Assembly (NCBI RefSeq): GCF_900096905.1
Contig: NZ_FMYI01000002.1
Location: 310,001 to 374,000, forward strand
Length of the DNA stretch: 64,000 bases
From: Pelagirhabdus alkalitolerans
GTDB lineage: Bacteria; Bacillota; Bacilli; Bacillales; Amphibacillaceae
Reading direction: 5' to 3'
The notes beneath the pieces were generated by a model. It was not told the origin of the DNA. It worked only from the letters and a program-made list of their open reading frames with translations, and ran no database searches. Positions within the stretch are counted from its first letter, which is position 1, and each line of letters begins with the position of its first letter. A program made the position numbers and the translations under genes. Below, in pieces: positions 27,436-35,224 of this stretch.

Positions 27436-28113
27436 ATGAAATTTTCAGAAGAACTTAGACAAGAAGCAGATCCGATTTGGCAGGCGAGTTTTAACCACCC
27501 GTTTGTCACAGGTATTGGGGATGGTTCATTACCAGTTGATCGATTTCGTTACTACGTTTTACAAGATTCCTACTACTTATCGAGCTTTGCGCGCGTGCAA
27601 TCGTTAGGGGGTGCTATGGCTGATTCTCTAGAGGTGACGAACCGTATGGCGATTCATGCCCAAGGGACATATGAAGCGGAGATGGATCTTCATCGAACAT
27701 TTACTGACATGCTAGACATTACAGATGAAGAGATCAAAAATTTTAAACCATCACCTACAGCTTATGCGTATAGCTCACATATGTATCGGGCTGCTCAATT
27801 CGGTCATCTCGGAGATGTCATTGCCGCTATTTTACCTTGTTATTGGGTTTATTATGAAATTGGTGAGCAATTAAAAACGAAACAACCGGATCACCCTGTT
27901 TATCAAAAATGGATTGAGGCATACGGTTCCGATTGGTTTAAGGAATTAGTGGATGAACAAATTAATCGTCTCGATGAATTAGCTGAAAGTGTATCCGATT
28001 CAGATCGTGAGCGCATGAAAGAGCACTTCTTAAAAAGTAGTCAATATGAATATATGTTTTGGGAAATGGCTTATCAAAAAGAACAGTGGCCACTTGATGA
28101 GCTCAATCAATAG
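27436..28113 (+). CDS. tenA: Aminopyrimidine aminohydrolase (thiaminase II)
   Basis: Salvages the pyrimidine part of degraded thiamine; 225 residues, all helical. The catalytic cysteine is C135 in ILPCYWVYYEIG, the same number as in Bacillus subtilis TenA. The active-site glutamate is E210 in MFWEMAYQ, and LQDSYYLSSFARV holds substrate-site tyrosines and Asp. No other thiamine gene is in the window; control by the TPP riboswitch supports the assignment. Confidence 0.95.
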   Translation: MKFSEELRQEADPIWQASFNHPFVTGIGDGSLPVDRFRYYVLQDSYYLSSFARVQSLGGAMADSLEVTNRMAIHAQGTYEAEMDLHRTFTDMLDITDEEIKNFKPSPTAYAYSSHMYRAAQFGHLGDVIAAILPCYWVYYEIGEQLKTKQPDHPVYQKWIEAYGSDWFKELVDEQINRLDELAESVSDSDRERMKEHFLKSSQYEYMFWEMAYQKEQWPLDELNQ

Positions 28114-28116
28114 CCT

Positions 28117-28152
28117 AAAAAGACTCGCATTTAATAAGTGCGAGTCTTTTTT
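28117..28152. terminator. Terminator between tenA and the recombinase gene
   Basis: AAAGACTCGCA pairs with TGCGAGTCTTT across a 9-base loop, followed by TTTT. It lies between convergent genes; the recombinase stop codon is inside the T tract. Confidence 0.85.
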
Positions 28153-28876
28153 ATAAACTGAAATGTTCAAGACTTTTATCGACAATATCTTGGTTGATCC
28201 CGATATAACGCAATGTAATATCAGGGGACGTATGATTGAAGATATCTTGTAATAAGGCGACATTTTTGTGAATCGTATAATGCCAAAATCCAAATGTTTT
28301 ACGCATACTGTGTGTACCAAAGGCTTTAATCCCGACTCGACTAGCCGCTTCATTTAAAATTTTATAAGCTTGTACTCGTTGAATCGGTAGTCCTGTTTTA
28401 TGTGATGGAAATAAATAATCATCTGAATCTAAATCCCTCACATACTCTTCAATTTGATGCCTTAATTCAAGGTTTAATAAGAAACGTTTTGTTTTATGCG
28501 TCTTTTTTTCTTTCATGACAATATGTGTTTGACCGAATACGTCCTTCACACGTAAAGGTAATAAATCACTAATTCTTAGTCCTGTATTAATGCCCATAAT
28601 AAATAAAAAATAATTACGTTCTGATTTTTGTCTTAATTCTTGCTTCATCGCTTCAATTTGCAATCGATCTCGGATGGGTTCAACAGTTTGCATTCCACTA
28701 CTTAATAATGCGTGATAGTCAGATCGAATCGTTTCTTGACGTTTCGGTTTTTTTATTTTCGAATCATTTAACGCATTTAACTTACGATCTAATTCATATT
28801 CACCAAACTTATCGAGTAAGTATTGATATTCTCCATTTGTTAAGGTGACATAATCTCTATAATATTGCTTGTTCAA
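28151..28876 (-). CDS. Tyrosine recombinase (integrase family)
   Basis: A 241-residue site-specific recombinase. The catalytic pattern is complete: Arg in NTGLRISDLLPL, a beta-hairpin Lys in MKEKKTHKTKR, H-x-x-R in THSMRKTFG, His in IFNHTSPDITL, and the nucleophile Tyr in RYIGI. The N-terminal DNA-binding arm is short (about 100 residues). The start is TTG 28876 with GGAGG 7 bases upstream; the TTG at 28891 overlaps that site. No phage or transposon genes and no att-like duplications were seen around it, so it may be a domesticated orphan. Confidence 0.9.
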   Translation of the reverse strand: MNKQYYRDYVTLTNGEYQYLLDKFGEYELDRKLNALNDSKIKKPKRQETIRSDYHALLSSGMQTVEPIRDRLQIEAMKQELRQKSERNYFLFIMGINTGLRISDLLPLRVKDVFGQTHIVMKEKKTHKTKRFLLNLELRHQIEEYVRDLDSDDYLFPSHKTGLPIQRVQAYKILNEAASRVGIKAFGTHSMRKTFGFWHYTIHKNVALLQDIFNHTSPDITLRYIGINQDIVDKSLEHFSL

Positions 28877-29121
28877 AATGTATTCCTCCAAAACTTAAAA
28901 ATTTGAAAACAAGTGAATGAGTGGTCATAAAAAAATGATTTATTTCGTTTAAATGCAATCTGACAACACAGTAAAAATCAAACAAAATGATTCCGTTAAT
29001 TTTCTTTATGTAAAAAACCATAATAAGGATGAACGGTTATAATTTTTATGTTTCATTCCAAATTTAAACAAACAATAAAAATAAATCAAAACCATGACAG
29101 ATCAAGCTTTCATAGTTTTTC

Positions 29122-29155
29122 ATAATGAAACATAATAGATATTATGTTTCATTAT
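29122..29155. repeat. 34-bp palindrome, possible operator
   Basis: ATAATGAAACATAATA and its complement flank two central bases. It lies about 45 bases upstream of the yitT -35 box and far upstream of the recombinase gene. A third copy of the half-site (TATGTTTCATT) occurs around 29047. The regulator is not known. Confidence 0.6.
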
Positions 29156-29200
29156 AGCAGAATTTAAATTTTTTGAAAATAACGTGAATAGCAAATAGTA

Positions 29201-29229
29201 TTGACCCCGATCCTTTATTTTGCTAAAGT
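29201..29229 (+). promoter_or_regulatory. Putative yitT-family promoter
   Basis: TTGACC (29201-29206), 17 bases, TAAAGT (29224-29229), 30 bases before the start codon. Confidence 0.55.
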
Positions 29230-29259
29230 CATAAAGCGAGCGGAAAGGGGAACGGTTAC

Positions 29260-30069
29260 ATGAAAAGAATTTTAGCTATTCTAGTCGGCTCATTATTGAT
29301 CGCATTTTCTTTTAACTATTTTCTTATTCCATCTGGGATATTAAGTGCAGGTGTAAGTGGGTTAGCGATCCTTCTTAGCTTTGTTACGCCTTTTGATACC
29401 GGTCTTTTAAATTTCGTTTTAAATATTCCTATTCTGATCTTAGGTTATATAAAACTAGGGAAAGACATTACAGTAAATACAATGATCGTTGTTGTAGCGT
29501 TATCGATCCTTCTATCTGTCATACCATCAGAACAACTTGCAGATGATTTATTGCTCTCTAGTATTTTTGGAGGGGTTATTGTTGGTACAGGGATTGGTCT
29601 TATTTTAAGATATGCAGGTACAAGTGGTGGATTTGATATCATCGCGATTCTGATCTCTCAAACAACGCAATTAAGTGTCGGCTTATGGTTAACAGCTATG
29701 AATGCGGTGATTGTGTTAATCTCAGGCATTATATTTGGTGCTGAGATCGCACTCTATACGATGATTTCGATTTATATTACAGGCCGGGCTATTGATACGA
29801 TTCATACCAATCATATTAAATTAACGATGCAAATTGTAACGACTGAAGGTGAAGCGATTCGAAAAGAATTGATCGACACGGTCTATCGTGGTATGACGTT
29901 ATCAAAAGGATACGGTGGCTATACAATGGAAGAAAAAGACCTTTTAATGATGGTCGTCACCCGTTATGAAACGATGCTCATTAAACAAATTATTAGAAAA
30001 CATGATCCATCTGCATTTATAAATATTTATAAAACAGTTGATGTCGATGGTGAATTTGCCAACAATTAA
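29260..30069 (+). CDS. YitT family membrane protein
   Basis: A 269-residue protein with five or six membrane helices in the first ~180 residues (SFNYFLIPSGILSAGVSG, LRYAGTSGGFDIIA) and a cytosolic C-terminal DUF2179 domain (~190-260, LSKGYGGYTMEEKDLLMMVV in short). Family membership is clear; the transported or sensed substrate is unknown. Firmicute genomes usually carry several paralogues. A hairpin follows the stop. Confidence 0.88.
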   Translation: MKRILAILVGSLLIAFSFNYFLIPSGILSAGVSGLAILLSFVTPFDTGLLNFVLNIPILILGYIKLGKDITVNTMIVVVALSILLSVIPSEQLADDLLLSSIFGGVIVGTGIGLILRYAGTSGGFDIIAILISQTTQLSVGLWLTAMNAVIVLISGIIFGAEIALYTMISIYITGRAIDTIHTNHIKLTMQIVTTEGEAIRKELIDTVYRGMTLSKGYGGYTMEEKDLLMMVVTRYETMLIKQIIRKHDPSAFINIYKTVDVDGEFANN

Positions 30070-30112
30070 GAAGGGGAGGAGACGAGGGGTGTCTCCAATC
30101 TCTTCTTATTTT
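30067..30112 (+). terminator. Possible terminator after the YitT gene
   Basis: AAGAAG-GGGA-GGAGAC pairs with GTCTCC-AATCT-CTTCTT around a small loop, followed by ATTTTATTT. The stem has an internal loop, so it is weaker than the others in this window. Confidence 0.55.
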
Positions 30113-30162
30113 ATTTGACATTAAAAGGTGTTAAGATAGTAATAATGAAAAGGAGTGAAAAT

Positions 30163-30408
30163 ATGTCAGACGAAACAAAAGAATCATTACTAATCGAAAC
30201 CGTTAAAACACAGCATGCTATACTCGAGTTATTAAATAGTAGCCTTTTAGAAACGATAAAACATCAAAAGAGTTTACCAAAAGATGAACAAAATCAAGAT
30301 CTAGTTCATTTCAGTGAACAAATGCGCACTGTTGTTGCCAGAAAACCTAAATTAAAAAACAATTATCAAAAATTAAATGATCAATATGGTCTATCCTTTA
30401 ACGATTAG
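30163..30408 (+). CDS. Small protein of unknown function
   Basis: An 81-residue, soluble, probably helical protein rich in Lys, Gln and Glu. I do not recognise the family. AGGAG lies 7 bases before ATG 30163; an upstream open frame from 30115 begins in what looks like a promoter (TTGACA at 30115-30120). Its stop lies 13 bases before the next gene, so it is probably the first gene of the transporter operon. Confidence 0.65.
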   Translation: MSDETKESLLIETVKTQHAILELLNSSLLETIKHQKSLPKDEQNQDLVHFSEQMRTVVARKPKLKNNYQKLNDQYGLSFND

Positions 30409-30421
30409 TGGAGGGCATTTT

Positions 30422-30970
30422 ATGAATAAGTATCTTCAATTATTTCTAACCTTCGCTAAAATTGGGAGTGTAACATTCGGTGGTGGTTATGCTATGCTCC
30501 CTATACTTGAGCGTGATGTCGTCGAACGGCATGGCTGGGTGACAAGAGAAGAATTACTAGACTATTATGCGATTGGTCAAACGACACCAGGTATTATAGC
30601 AGTAAATACTGCAACCTTCATTGGCTATAAACATCTTGGCGTGATCGGTGCCATTTCGGCAACTTTAGGTATTATATTACCGTCACTCATTATTATTAGC
30701 ATTATTGCATCTTTACTCGTTAATATTACGGATTCAGAAATGCTCCAGCATGCTTTTGCAGGCATTCGCGTGAGTGTGTATGTTTTGATTATTCATGCCG
30801 TTATTAAGCTATCTAAAAGTAGCCTAAAGGATTGGTTTACCATTAGCCTTTTTGCGATCGTTCTATTGTTAACGTTACTCGTTAATATGACACCAGTTGT
30901 ATTTGTTGTCGGAGCTGGTGTATGTGGCTACCTCTTATACGTTTTTAAAAAACGAGGTGAGTCGTCATGA
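30422..30970 (+). CDS. Chromate transporter family, first half
   Basis: A 182-residue membrane protein corresponding to one half of a CHR-family transporter: GSVTFGGGYAMLPILERDVV and AIGQTTPGIIAVNTATFIGY are family signatures. About five membrane segments. GGAGGG lies 6 bases before ATG 30422. The next gene encodes the other half and overlaps by four bases, so a heterodimer is likely. Short-chain CHR pairs of Bacillus (YwrA/YwrB) have been linked to chromate efflux; the natural substrate is uncertain. Confidence 0.9.
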   Translation: MNKYLQLFLTFAKIGSVTFGGGYAMLPILERDVVERHGWVTREELLDYYAIGQTTPGIIAVNTATFIGYKHLGVIGAISATLGIILPSLIIISIIASLLVNITDSEMLQHAFAGIRVSVYVLIIHAVIKLSKSSLKDWFTISLFAIVLLLTLLVNMTPVVFVVGAGVCGYLLYVFKKRGESS

Positions 30971-31533
30971 TTTATTTACAGCTCTTTTATGAATTTTTTA
31001 AAACAGGCCTATTTGCAGTCGGTGGCGGACTTGCTACATTACCGTTTCTTTATGATATTTCCGATCGGTTTGGCTGGTTTACAGAAAGTCAACTAGCAGA
31101 TATGATCGCAATATCAGAATCAACGCCGGGTGCAATTGGGATTAATATGTCGACATACGCTGGTTTTCTAACGACGAATGTAACAGGAGCTGTCGTTGCA
31201 ACATTAGGCTTGATCACACCATCTGTTGTTATTGTAATCTTAATTAGTCGTGTTCTCAGTCGTTTTCAAAATGACCAACGCGTTCAGGCTGTTTTTTATG
31301 GCTTAAGACCCGCATCAACGGCATTAATTGCTTCAGCCGGTCTTTCTGTTATGTCTATGGATCTATTGCAACTTGATCAAGAACAGCTAATCGAACGTGT
31401 TGACTGGATGTCTTTAGCCTTAGCTGTTGGTTTATTTATCCTTATGAAATATCGTTTAACGAAACACCTTCATCCCATTGTCTTCATACTTATAGCTGCC
31501 GGTATTGGCATACTATTCGGAATGGGTTCGTAA
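30967..31533 (+). CDS. Chromate transporter family, second half
   Basis: A 188-residue membrane protein with the second CHR half-signature: GLFAVGGGLATLPFLYD and ISESTPGAIGINMSTYAGF. The ATG overlaps the previous stop (ATGA), implying coupled translation and equal amounts. Together the two halves equal one full-length ChrA. Confidence 0.9.
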   Translation: MIYLQLFYEFFKTGLFAVGGGLATLPFLYDISDRFGWFTESQLADMIAISESTPGAIGINMSTYAGFLTTNVTGAVVATLGLITPSVVIVILISRVLSRFQNDQRVQAVFYGLRPASTALIASAGLSVMSMDLLQLDQEQLIERVDWMSLALAVGLFILMKYRLTKHLHPIVFILIAAGIGILFGMGS

Positions 31534-31550
31534 ACAGAGGAGAGTGGCTT

Positions 31551-32063
31551 ATGACTATGACCCTTTATAAAGATGAGATTAAAACGAAGGACATCGTTTG
31601 GACCCTTTATAAAACTGATAAAGGGGTTTGTCTGATTGAGAGTGACCGAGACTTGCCTTCATTTGGTGAAATGTTTTTAACAAAAGTCTTTGGTTCTTAC
31701 CGACTTGTAAAAGATGAAGATCAATTTACTGAGGAAAGACAGCAAATGCATGCGTTTTTTGAAGGTAAGCGAACGGGTTTAGAGTTTCAAGTACAAACCT
31801 TTGGTACGACCTTTCAAAAACAAGTGTGGGAAGCGGTGGGGCGTGTTCCGTATGGCGACACTGCAACGTATACAGACATTGCAAATATGATAAATCGACC
31901 GACAGCTATAAGGGCGGTTAGTCGCGCGATTGGTCAAAATCCTTTACTTATTCATTGTCCGTGTCATCGAGTCATCGGAAAAGACGGGTCACTAACCGGT
32001 TATCGATCAGGTCTATCACTTAAACAGTCTTTATTAGAATTGGAGAATAAAAACATAAGATAA
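31551..32063 (+). CDS. ogt: Methylated-DNA-protein cysteine methyltransferase
   Basis: Repairs O6-alkylguanine by moving the alkyl group to its own cysteine; 170 residues. The acceptor is in LLIHCPCHRVIGKDGSLTGY (PCHR motif), and VPYGDTATYTDIA and RAVSRAIGQNP are the DNA-binding helix-turn-helix and the arginine-finger region. GAGGAG precedes the ATG. It may be transcribed with the transporter genes 17 bases upstream; a strong terminator follows. Confidence 0.95.
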   Translation: MTMTLYKDEIKTKDIVWTLYKTDKGVCLIESDRDLPSFGEMFLTKVFGSYRLVKDEDQFTEERQQMHAFFEGKRTGLEFQVQTFGTTFQKQVWEAVGRVPYGDTATYTDIANMINRPTAIRAVSRAIGQNPLLIHCPCHRVIGKDGSLTGYRSGLSLKQSLLELENKNIR

Positions 32064-32086
32064 TATACAAATTTTCGTTTAACATA

Positions 32087-32125
32087 TAAAAGCAGCTCTT
32101 TCCCAAGAGGGAGGAGCTGCTTTTA
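32087..32125 (+). terminator. Terminator after ogt
   Basis: AAAAGCAGCTC pairs with GAGCTGCTTTT across a 15-base loop, followed by ATTTATT. Confidence 0.82.
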
Positions 32126-32150
32126 TTTATTACAGATAGTTTCATCTTAT

Positions 32151-32477
32151 TCACTCGATATTAGAAATAACAATCTCATCATTACTGTTATAACGATATT
32201 CAATTTGATAAATAATATCTTCGTTATTGTCATCATAAATTTCTAACACATTGGTAAAATAAAAATCATGATCTCTAAGGAATGTACTTAATTCAGAAAG
32301 TTCACTGCGACTTACCTCCTGATTATATTTGACTTCACTTTCATCAATAATTAACTGTTCAATCAAATCTCCAGATGTATTAGTTTTTGTAGTTTCTAAT
32401 ATAAGTAAAGTCGCCAGTATTATAATGGTTAGTGTTAGAACTGTTATAACAGTGATCATTCTAAATTTTCCTGACAC
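32151..32477 (-). CDS. Small membrane-anchored protein
   Basis: A 108-residue protein with one N-terminal hydrophobic helix (residues ~8-28, ITVLTLTIIILATLLIL) and an acidic soluble tail, probably outside the cell. No family recognised. Two starts are possible: GTG 32477 with AAGGA 13 bases upstream, or ATG 32459 with AGGA at about 9 bases. It lies about 100 bases after the thiolase gene on the same strand. Confidence 0.55.
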   Translation of the reverse strand: MSGKFRMITVITVLTLTIIILATLLILETTKTNTSGDLIEQLIIDESEVKYNQEVSRSELSELSTFLRDHDFYFTNVLEIYDDNNEDIIYQIEYRYNSNDEIVISNIE

Positions 32478-32502
32478 TTTAATTTCACATCCTTATAGGA
32501 TG

Positions 32503-32547
32503 AATAAGAGAAAAGTAATGACCAATTGTCACTCCTTCTCTCTTATT
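32503..32547. repeat. Imperfect inverted repeat between thiolase gene and small gene
   Basis: AATAAGAGAAAAG and CTTCTCTCTTATT flank a middle in which GTAATGAC and GTCACTC also nearly pair. A T-rich tract follows only on the plus strand. It could be a weak terminator for the thiolase gene. Confidence 0.4.
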
Positions 32548-32576
32548 TTATTATTTAGTCAAAATAAATAATTTTT

Positions 32577-33758
32577 CTAGATACGCTCAACTAACATTGA
32601 AATACCAATGCCACCGCCCACACAAAGTGAAGCGATCCCTCGTTTGTCATCACGTTTTTCTAATTCATGTAATAGCGTTACAAGAATTCGAGCACCAGAT
32701 GCACCGATTGGATGGCCTAAAGCAATGGCACCACCATTTACGTTAACCTTATCAGGATCTAGACCTAAATCACGCACAACAGGAATACTTTGTGCAGCAA
32801 ATGCTTCATTTAATTCAACTAAATCAACGTCGTCTAAGCTGACTTTTGATTTTTCAACTAATTTTTTAGTTGAATAATAAGGTGTGTAGCCCATATAATC
32901 TGGATCCATTCCCGCTTCAGCATACTCACTAATCTTTGCTAAGATTGGAATGTTTTTCTCTTCTGCTAATGATTTTTTCATTAAGACTAAAGCAGCTGCT
33001 CCATCATTAATACCTGACGCATTACCAGCTGTTACAGTTCCATCTTTTTTAAACGGGGTTTTTAGTTTTTCTAAATCTGGTAACGTTACATTGTGTCGAA
33101 CATATTCATCACGCTCAAATGTAATGCGCTCACCCTCATCATTCGTTGTTTGAACAGGAACGGTTTCATCATCAAAACGTCCAGCATTAACCGCTTTAGA
33201 TGCTTTCTGTTGAGAGGCTAAAGCGAAATCATCTTGTTCGGCACGACTAATGTTATGCTTAGCTGCCACATTTTCTGCGGTAATCCCCATATGTTTTTGG
33301 CTAAACGCGTCGGTTAAACCGTCATTGATCATCGTATCTACAAGTGTATCTTCTTGTAAGGTTTTTTCCCAACGATAATTATTTAAAAGGTGCGGAGCAT
33401 TACTCATACTTTCAGTACCGCCGACAACGACAACATCTGCTTCATTCAATTGGATTTGTTGCCTTCCTAAAATAACAGATTTTAACCCAGAACCACACAC
33501 TTCATTAATCGTCATAGCTGGCACTTCATATGGAATACCTGAATCAATCGCGATCTGACGGGCAACGTTTTGACCATTTCCCGCTTGTAGGACATTACCG
33601 AAAACCATACCATTCACATCATCTGTTTGGATATTGGCTCTTTTAATTGCCTCTTTAACTGTGTATGTACCAAGTTCACGAGCCGTTACATTTTTTAATG
33701 AACCACCGAATTTACCAATCGGAGTTCTTACAGAGCTCACAATAACAACTTCCTCCAT
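32577..33758 (-). CDS. Acetyl-CoA acetyltransferase (thiolase)
   Basis: Condenses two acetyl-CoA to acetoacetyl-CoA; 393 residues from ATG 33758. The nucleophile cysteine is in NEVCGSGLKSV, the active-site His in GHPIGASGAR, and the second Cys in LCVGGGIG. Beside mvaS and mvaA it most likely feeds the mevalonate pathway, though ketone or butyrate metabolism cannot be excluded. AAGGAG lies 12 bases upstream of the ATG; the GTG at 33767 is too close to it. Divergent from mvaS. Confidence 0.93.
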   Translation of the reverse strand: MEEVVIVSSVRTPIGKFGGSLKNVTARELGTYTVKEAIKRANIQTDDVNGMVFGNVLQAGNGQNVARQIAIDSGIPYEVPAMTINEVCGSGLKSVILGRQQIQLNEADVVVVGGTESMSNAPHLLNNYRWEKTLQEDTLVDTMINDGLTDAFSQKHMGITAENVAAKHNISRAEQDDFALASQQKASKAVNAGRFDDETVPVQTTNDEGERITFERDEYVRHNVTLPDLEKLKTPFKKDGTVTAGNASGINDGAAALVLMKKSLAEEKNIPILAKISEYAEAGMDPDYMGYTPYYSTKKLVEKSKVSLDDVDLVELNEAFAAQSIPVVRDLGLDPDKVNVNGGAIALGHPIGASGARILVTLLHELEKRDDKRGIASLCVGGGIGISMLVERI

Positions 33759-33999
33759 ATATGACACACTCCTTATCTCATAAAAAGATTGATTTTCTTC
33801 TTTAGTGTAACAGATTTTTAATTGAAGGTATATTGCTATACGGTTTAAAAAATCGTCAGTAATAATAGTTTAAATTTTTAATTCATGTTAAAGTAATAGA
33901 GTAGCTCTATTTATTCGAAGCGGATCAATAGATTGTTTACCTTAAATGCACTACAATGTAGACATTAAGACGTCATTTTTTTAAAAGGATGTGAATGGA

Positions 34000-35172
34000 T
34001 TGAAAATAGGTATTGATAAAATCGGCTTTTATGCGCCGGATATGTACGTTGACACTGAAGATTTAGCTCATGCAAGAGGGGTAGAACCTGGTAAATTCAC
34101 GGTAGGGATTGGCCAAGAAAAGATGGCTGTCGCACCGAAAACACAGGATGCCGTTACACTCGCAGCAAACGCAGCAAACAACATACTTACAAAAGAAGAT
34201 ATTGAATCGATCGACTATATCATATTTGCGACTGAAACAGGTATTGATCACTCGAAAGCGGCGGCTATTTATGTTCAACGTTTATTAGGGTTGAATGATT
34301 ATGCACGTTCCATTGAAGTCAAACAAGCATGCTATAGCGCAACAGCAGGTGTTCAAATGGCAAGAGGGCACATTGCCTTAAACCCTGACAGTAAAGTGTT
34401 GATCCTTGCTTCTGATATTTCTCGTTATGGGTTAAAAACTGGTGGTGAGATCACACAAGGAGCTGGTGCTGTTGCCATGGTTATAAGTGCCGATCCTCAT
34501 GTGTTAGCGATAGAAGAGACAAGCGTTTATAAAACAGAAGATGCGATGGACTTCTGGCGCCCTCTATATTCTGATTATGCTTACGTGCAAGGGAAATTCT
34601 CGGTTGATCAATATATAAACTTTTTCCAAGACTTATTAGACCGATATAAAGAAAAAACAAATAGAACATTTAAAGATTTCTCATCGATTTTATTCCATTT
34701 ACCGTACACAAAGATGGGGTTAAAGGCATTGAAATCGACTTTAGAACATGCAGATGAAGAAGATCGTGAACGACTACTTACGAATTTCGATGTGAGCAAA
34801 CGATATAATGCGATTGTGGGTAATATTTATACAGGCTCATTATATTTAAGTTTGTTGTCGTTACTAGAACGTAACACAACGATTAATGAAGGTGAACGTG
34901 TAGGACTATTCAGTTACGGTTCAGGATCTGTTGGTGAATTCTTAACTGGTATCGTTCAACCGAATTATAAAGATCATTTATTCACCGACCAACATGATGC
35001 TATGTTAAATAAACGTCAAAAAATCTCTGTCGAACAATATGAAGAGATGTATGAAGATAAAATACCAGCAGGTGAGGGCAACGTTGAGTTAGATGCCTCA
35101 AACGATCCAGCTCCAATTCGCTTCACGGGTATTAAAGAACATATGAGACAATACGAAAATGTATCAATATAA
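34000..35172 (+). CDS. mvaS: Hydroxymethylglutaryl-CoA synthase
   Basis: Second mevalonate step, joining acetyl-CoA to acetoacetyl-CoA; 390 residues. Catalytic residues are visible: Glu in FATETGIDHSKA, the nucleophile Cys in EVKQACYSATAG, and His in LFHLPYTKMGLKAL. The start is TTG 34000 with AAAAGGA 10 bases upstream; this gives the family start MKIGIDKIGFYAPD. The GTG at 33991 sits one base from that ribosome site. Convergent with mvaA. Confidence 0.95.
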   Translation: MKIGIDKIGFYAPDMYVDTEDLAHARGVEPGKFTVGIGQEKMAVAPKTQDAVTLAANAANNILTKEDIESIDYIIFATETGIDHSKAAAIYVQRLLGLNDYARSIEVKQACYSATAGVQMARGHIALNPDSKVLILASDISRYGLKTGGEITQGAGAVAMVISADPHVLAIEETSVYKTEDAMDFWRPLYSDYAYVQGKFSVDQYINFFQDLLDRYKEKTNRTFKDFSSILFHLPYTKMGLKALKSTLEHADEEDRERLLTNFDVSKRYNAIVGNIYTGSLYLSLLSLLERNTTINEGERVGLFSYGSGSVGEFLTGIVQPNYKDHLFTDQHDAMLNKRQKISVEQYEEMYEDKIPAGEGNVELDASNDPAPIRFTGIKEHMRQYENVSI

Positions 35173-35177
35173 GTCAT

Positions 35178-35224
35178 AAAAAGCAAGCGATAAATGCCGT
35201 ATTAGGCGTTTATCGCTTGCTTTC
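35178..35224. terminator. Shared terminator of mvaS and mvaA
   Basis: AAAGCAAGCGATAAATGCC pairs with GGCGTTTATCGCTTGCTTT across six bases. It lies 5 bases after the mvaS stop, and the last codons of mvaA (ESKR and stop) form one arm. Confidence 0.82.

Larger units (their letters stand above)
28877..29259. other. AT-rich intergenic region between recombinase and yitT
   Basis: A 383-base gap between two divergent genes. It holds a 34-bp palindrome (29122-29155), a related half-site near 29047 (TATGTTTCATT), and the yitT promoter. I see no coding frame or structured RNA otherwise; runs of A and T dominate. Confidence 0.6.

Noticed and set aside
28151..28876. Prophage or integrative element around the recombinase
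   Set aside because: No phage or conjugation genes and no direct repeats bordering a segment were seen; neighbours are housekeeping genes.
33759..33999. Clear promoters in the thiolase/mvaS divergent gap
   Set aside because: TACAAT and TACACT -10-like strings exist, but no well-spaced -35 boxes; not listed as features.
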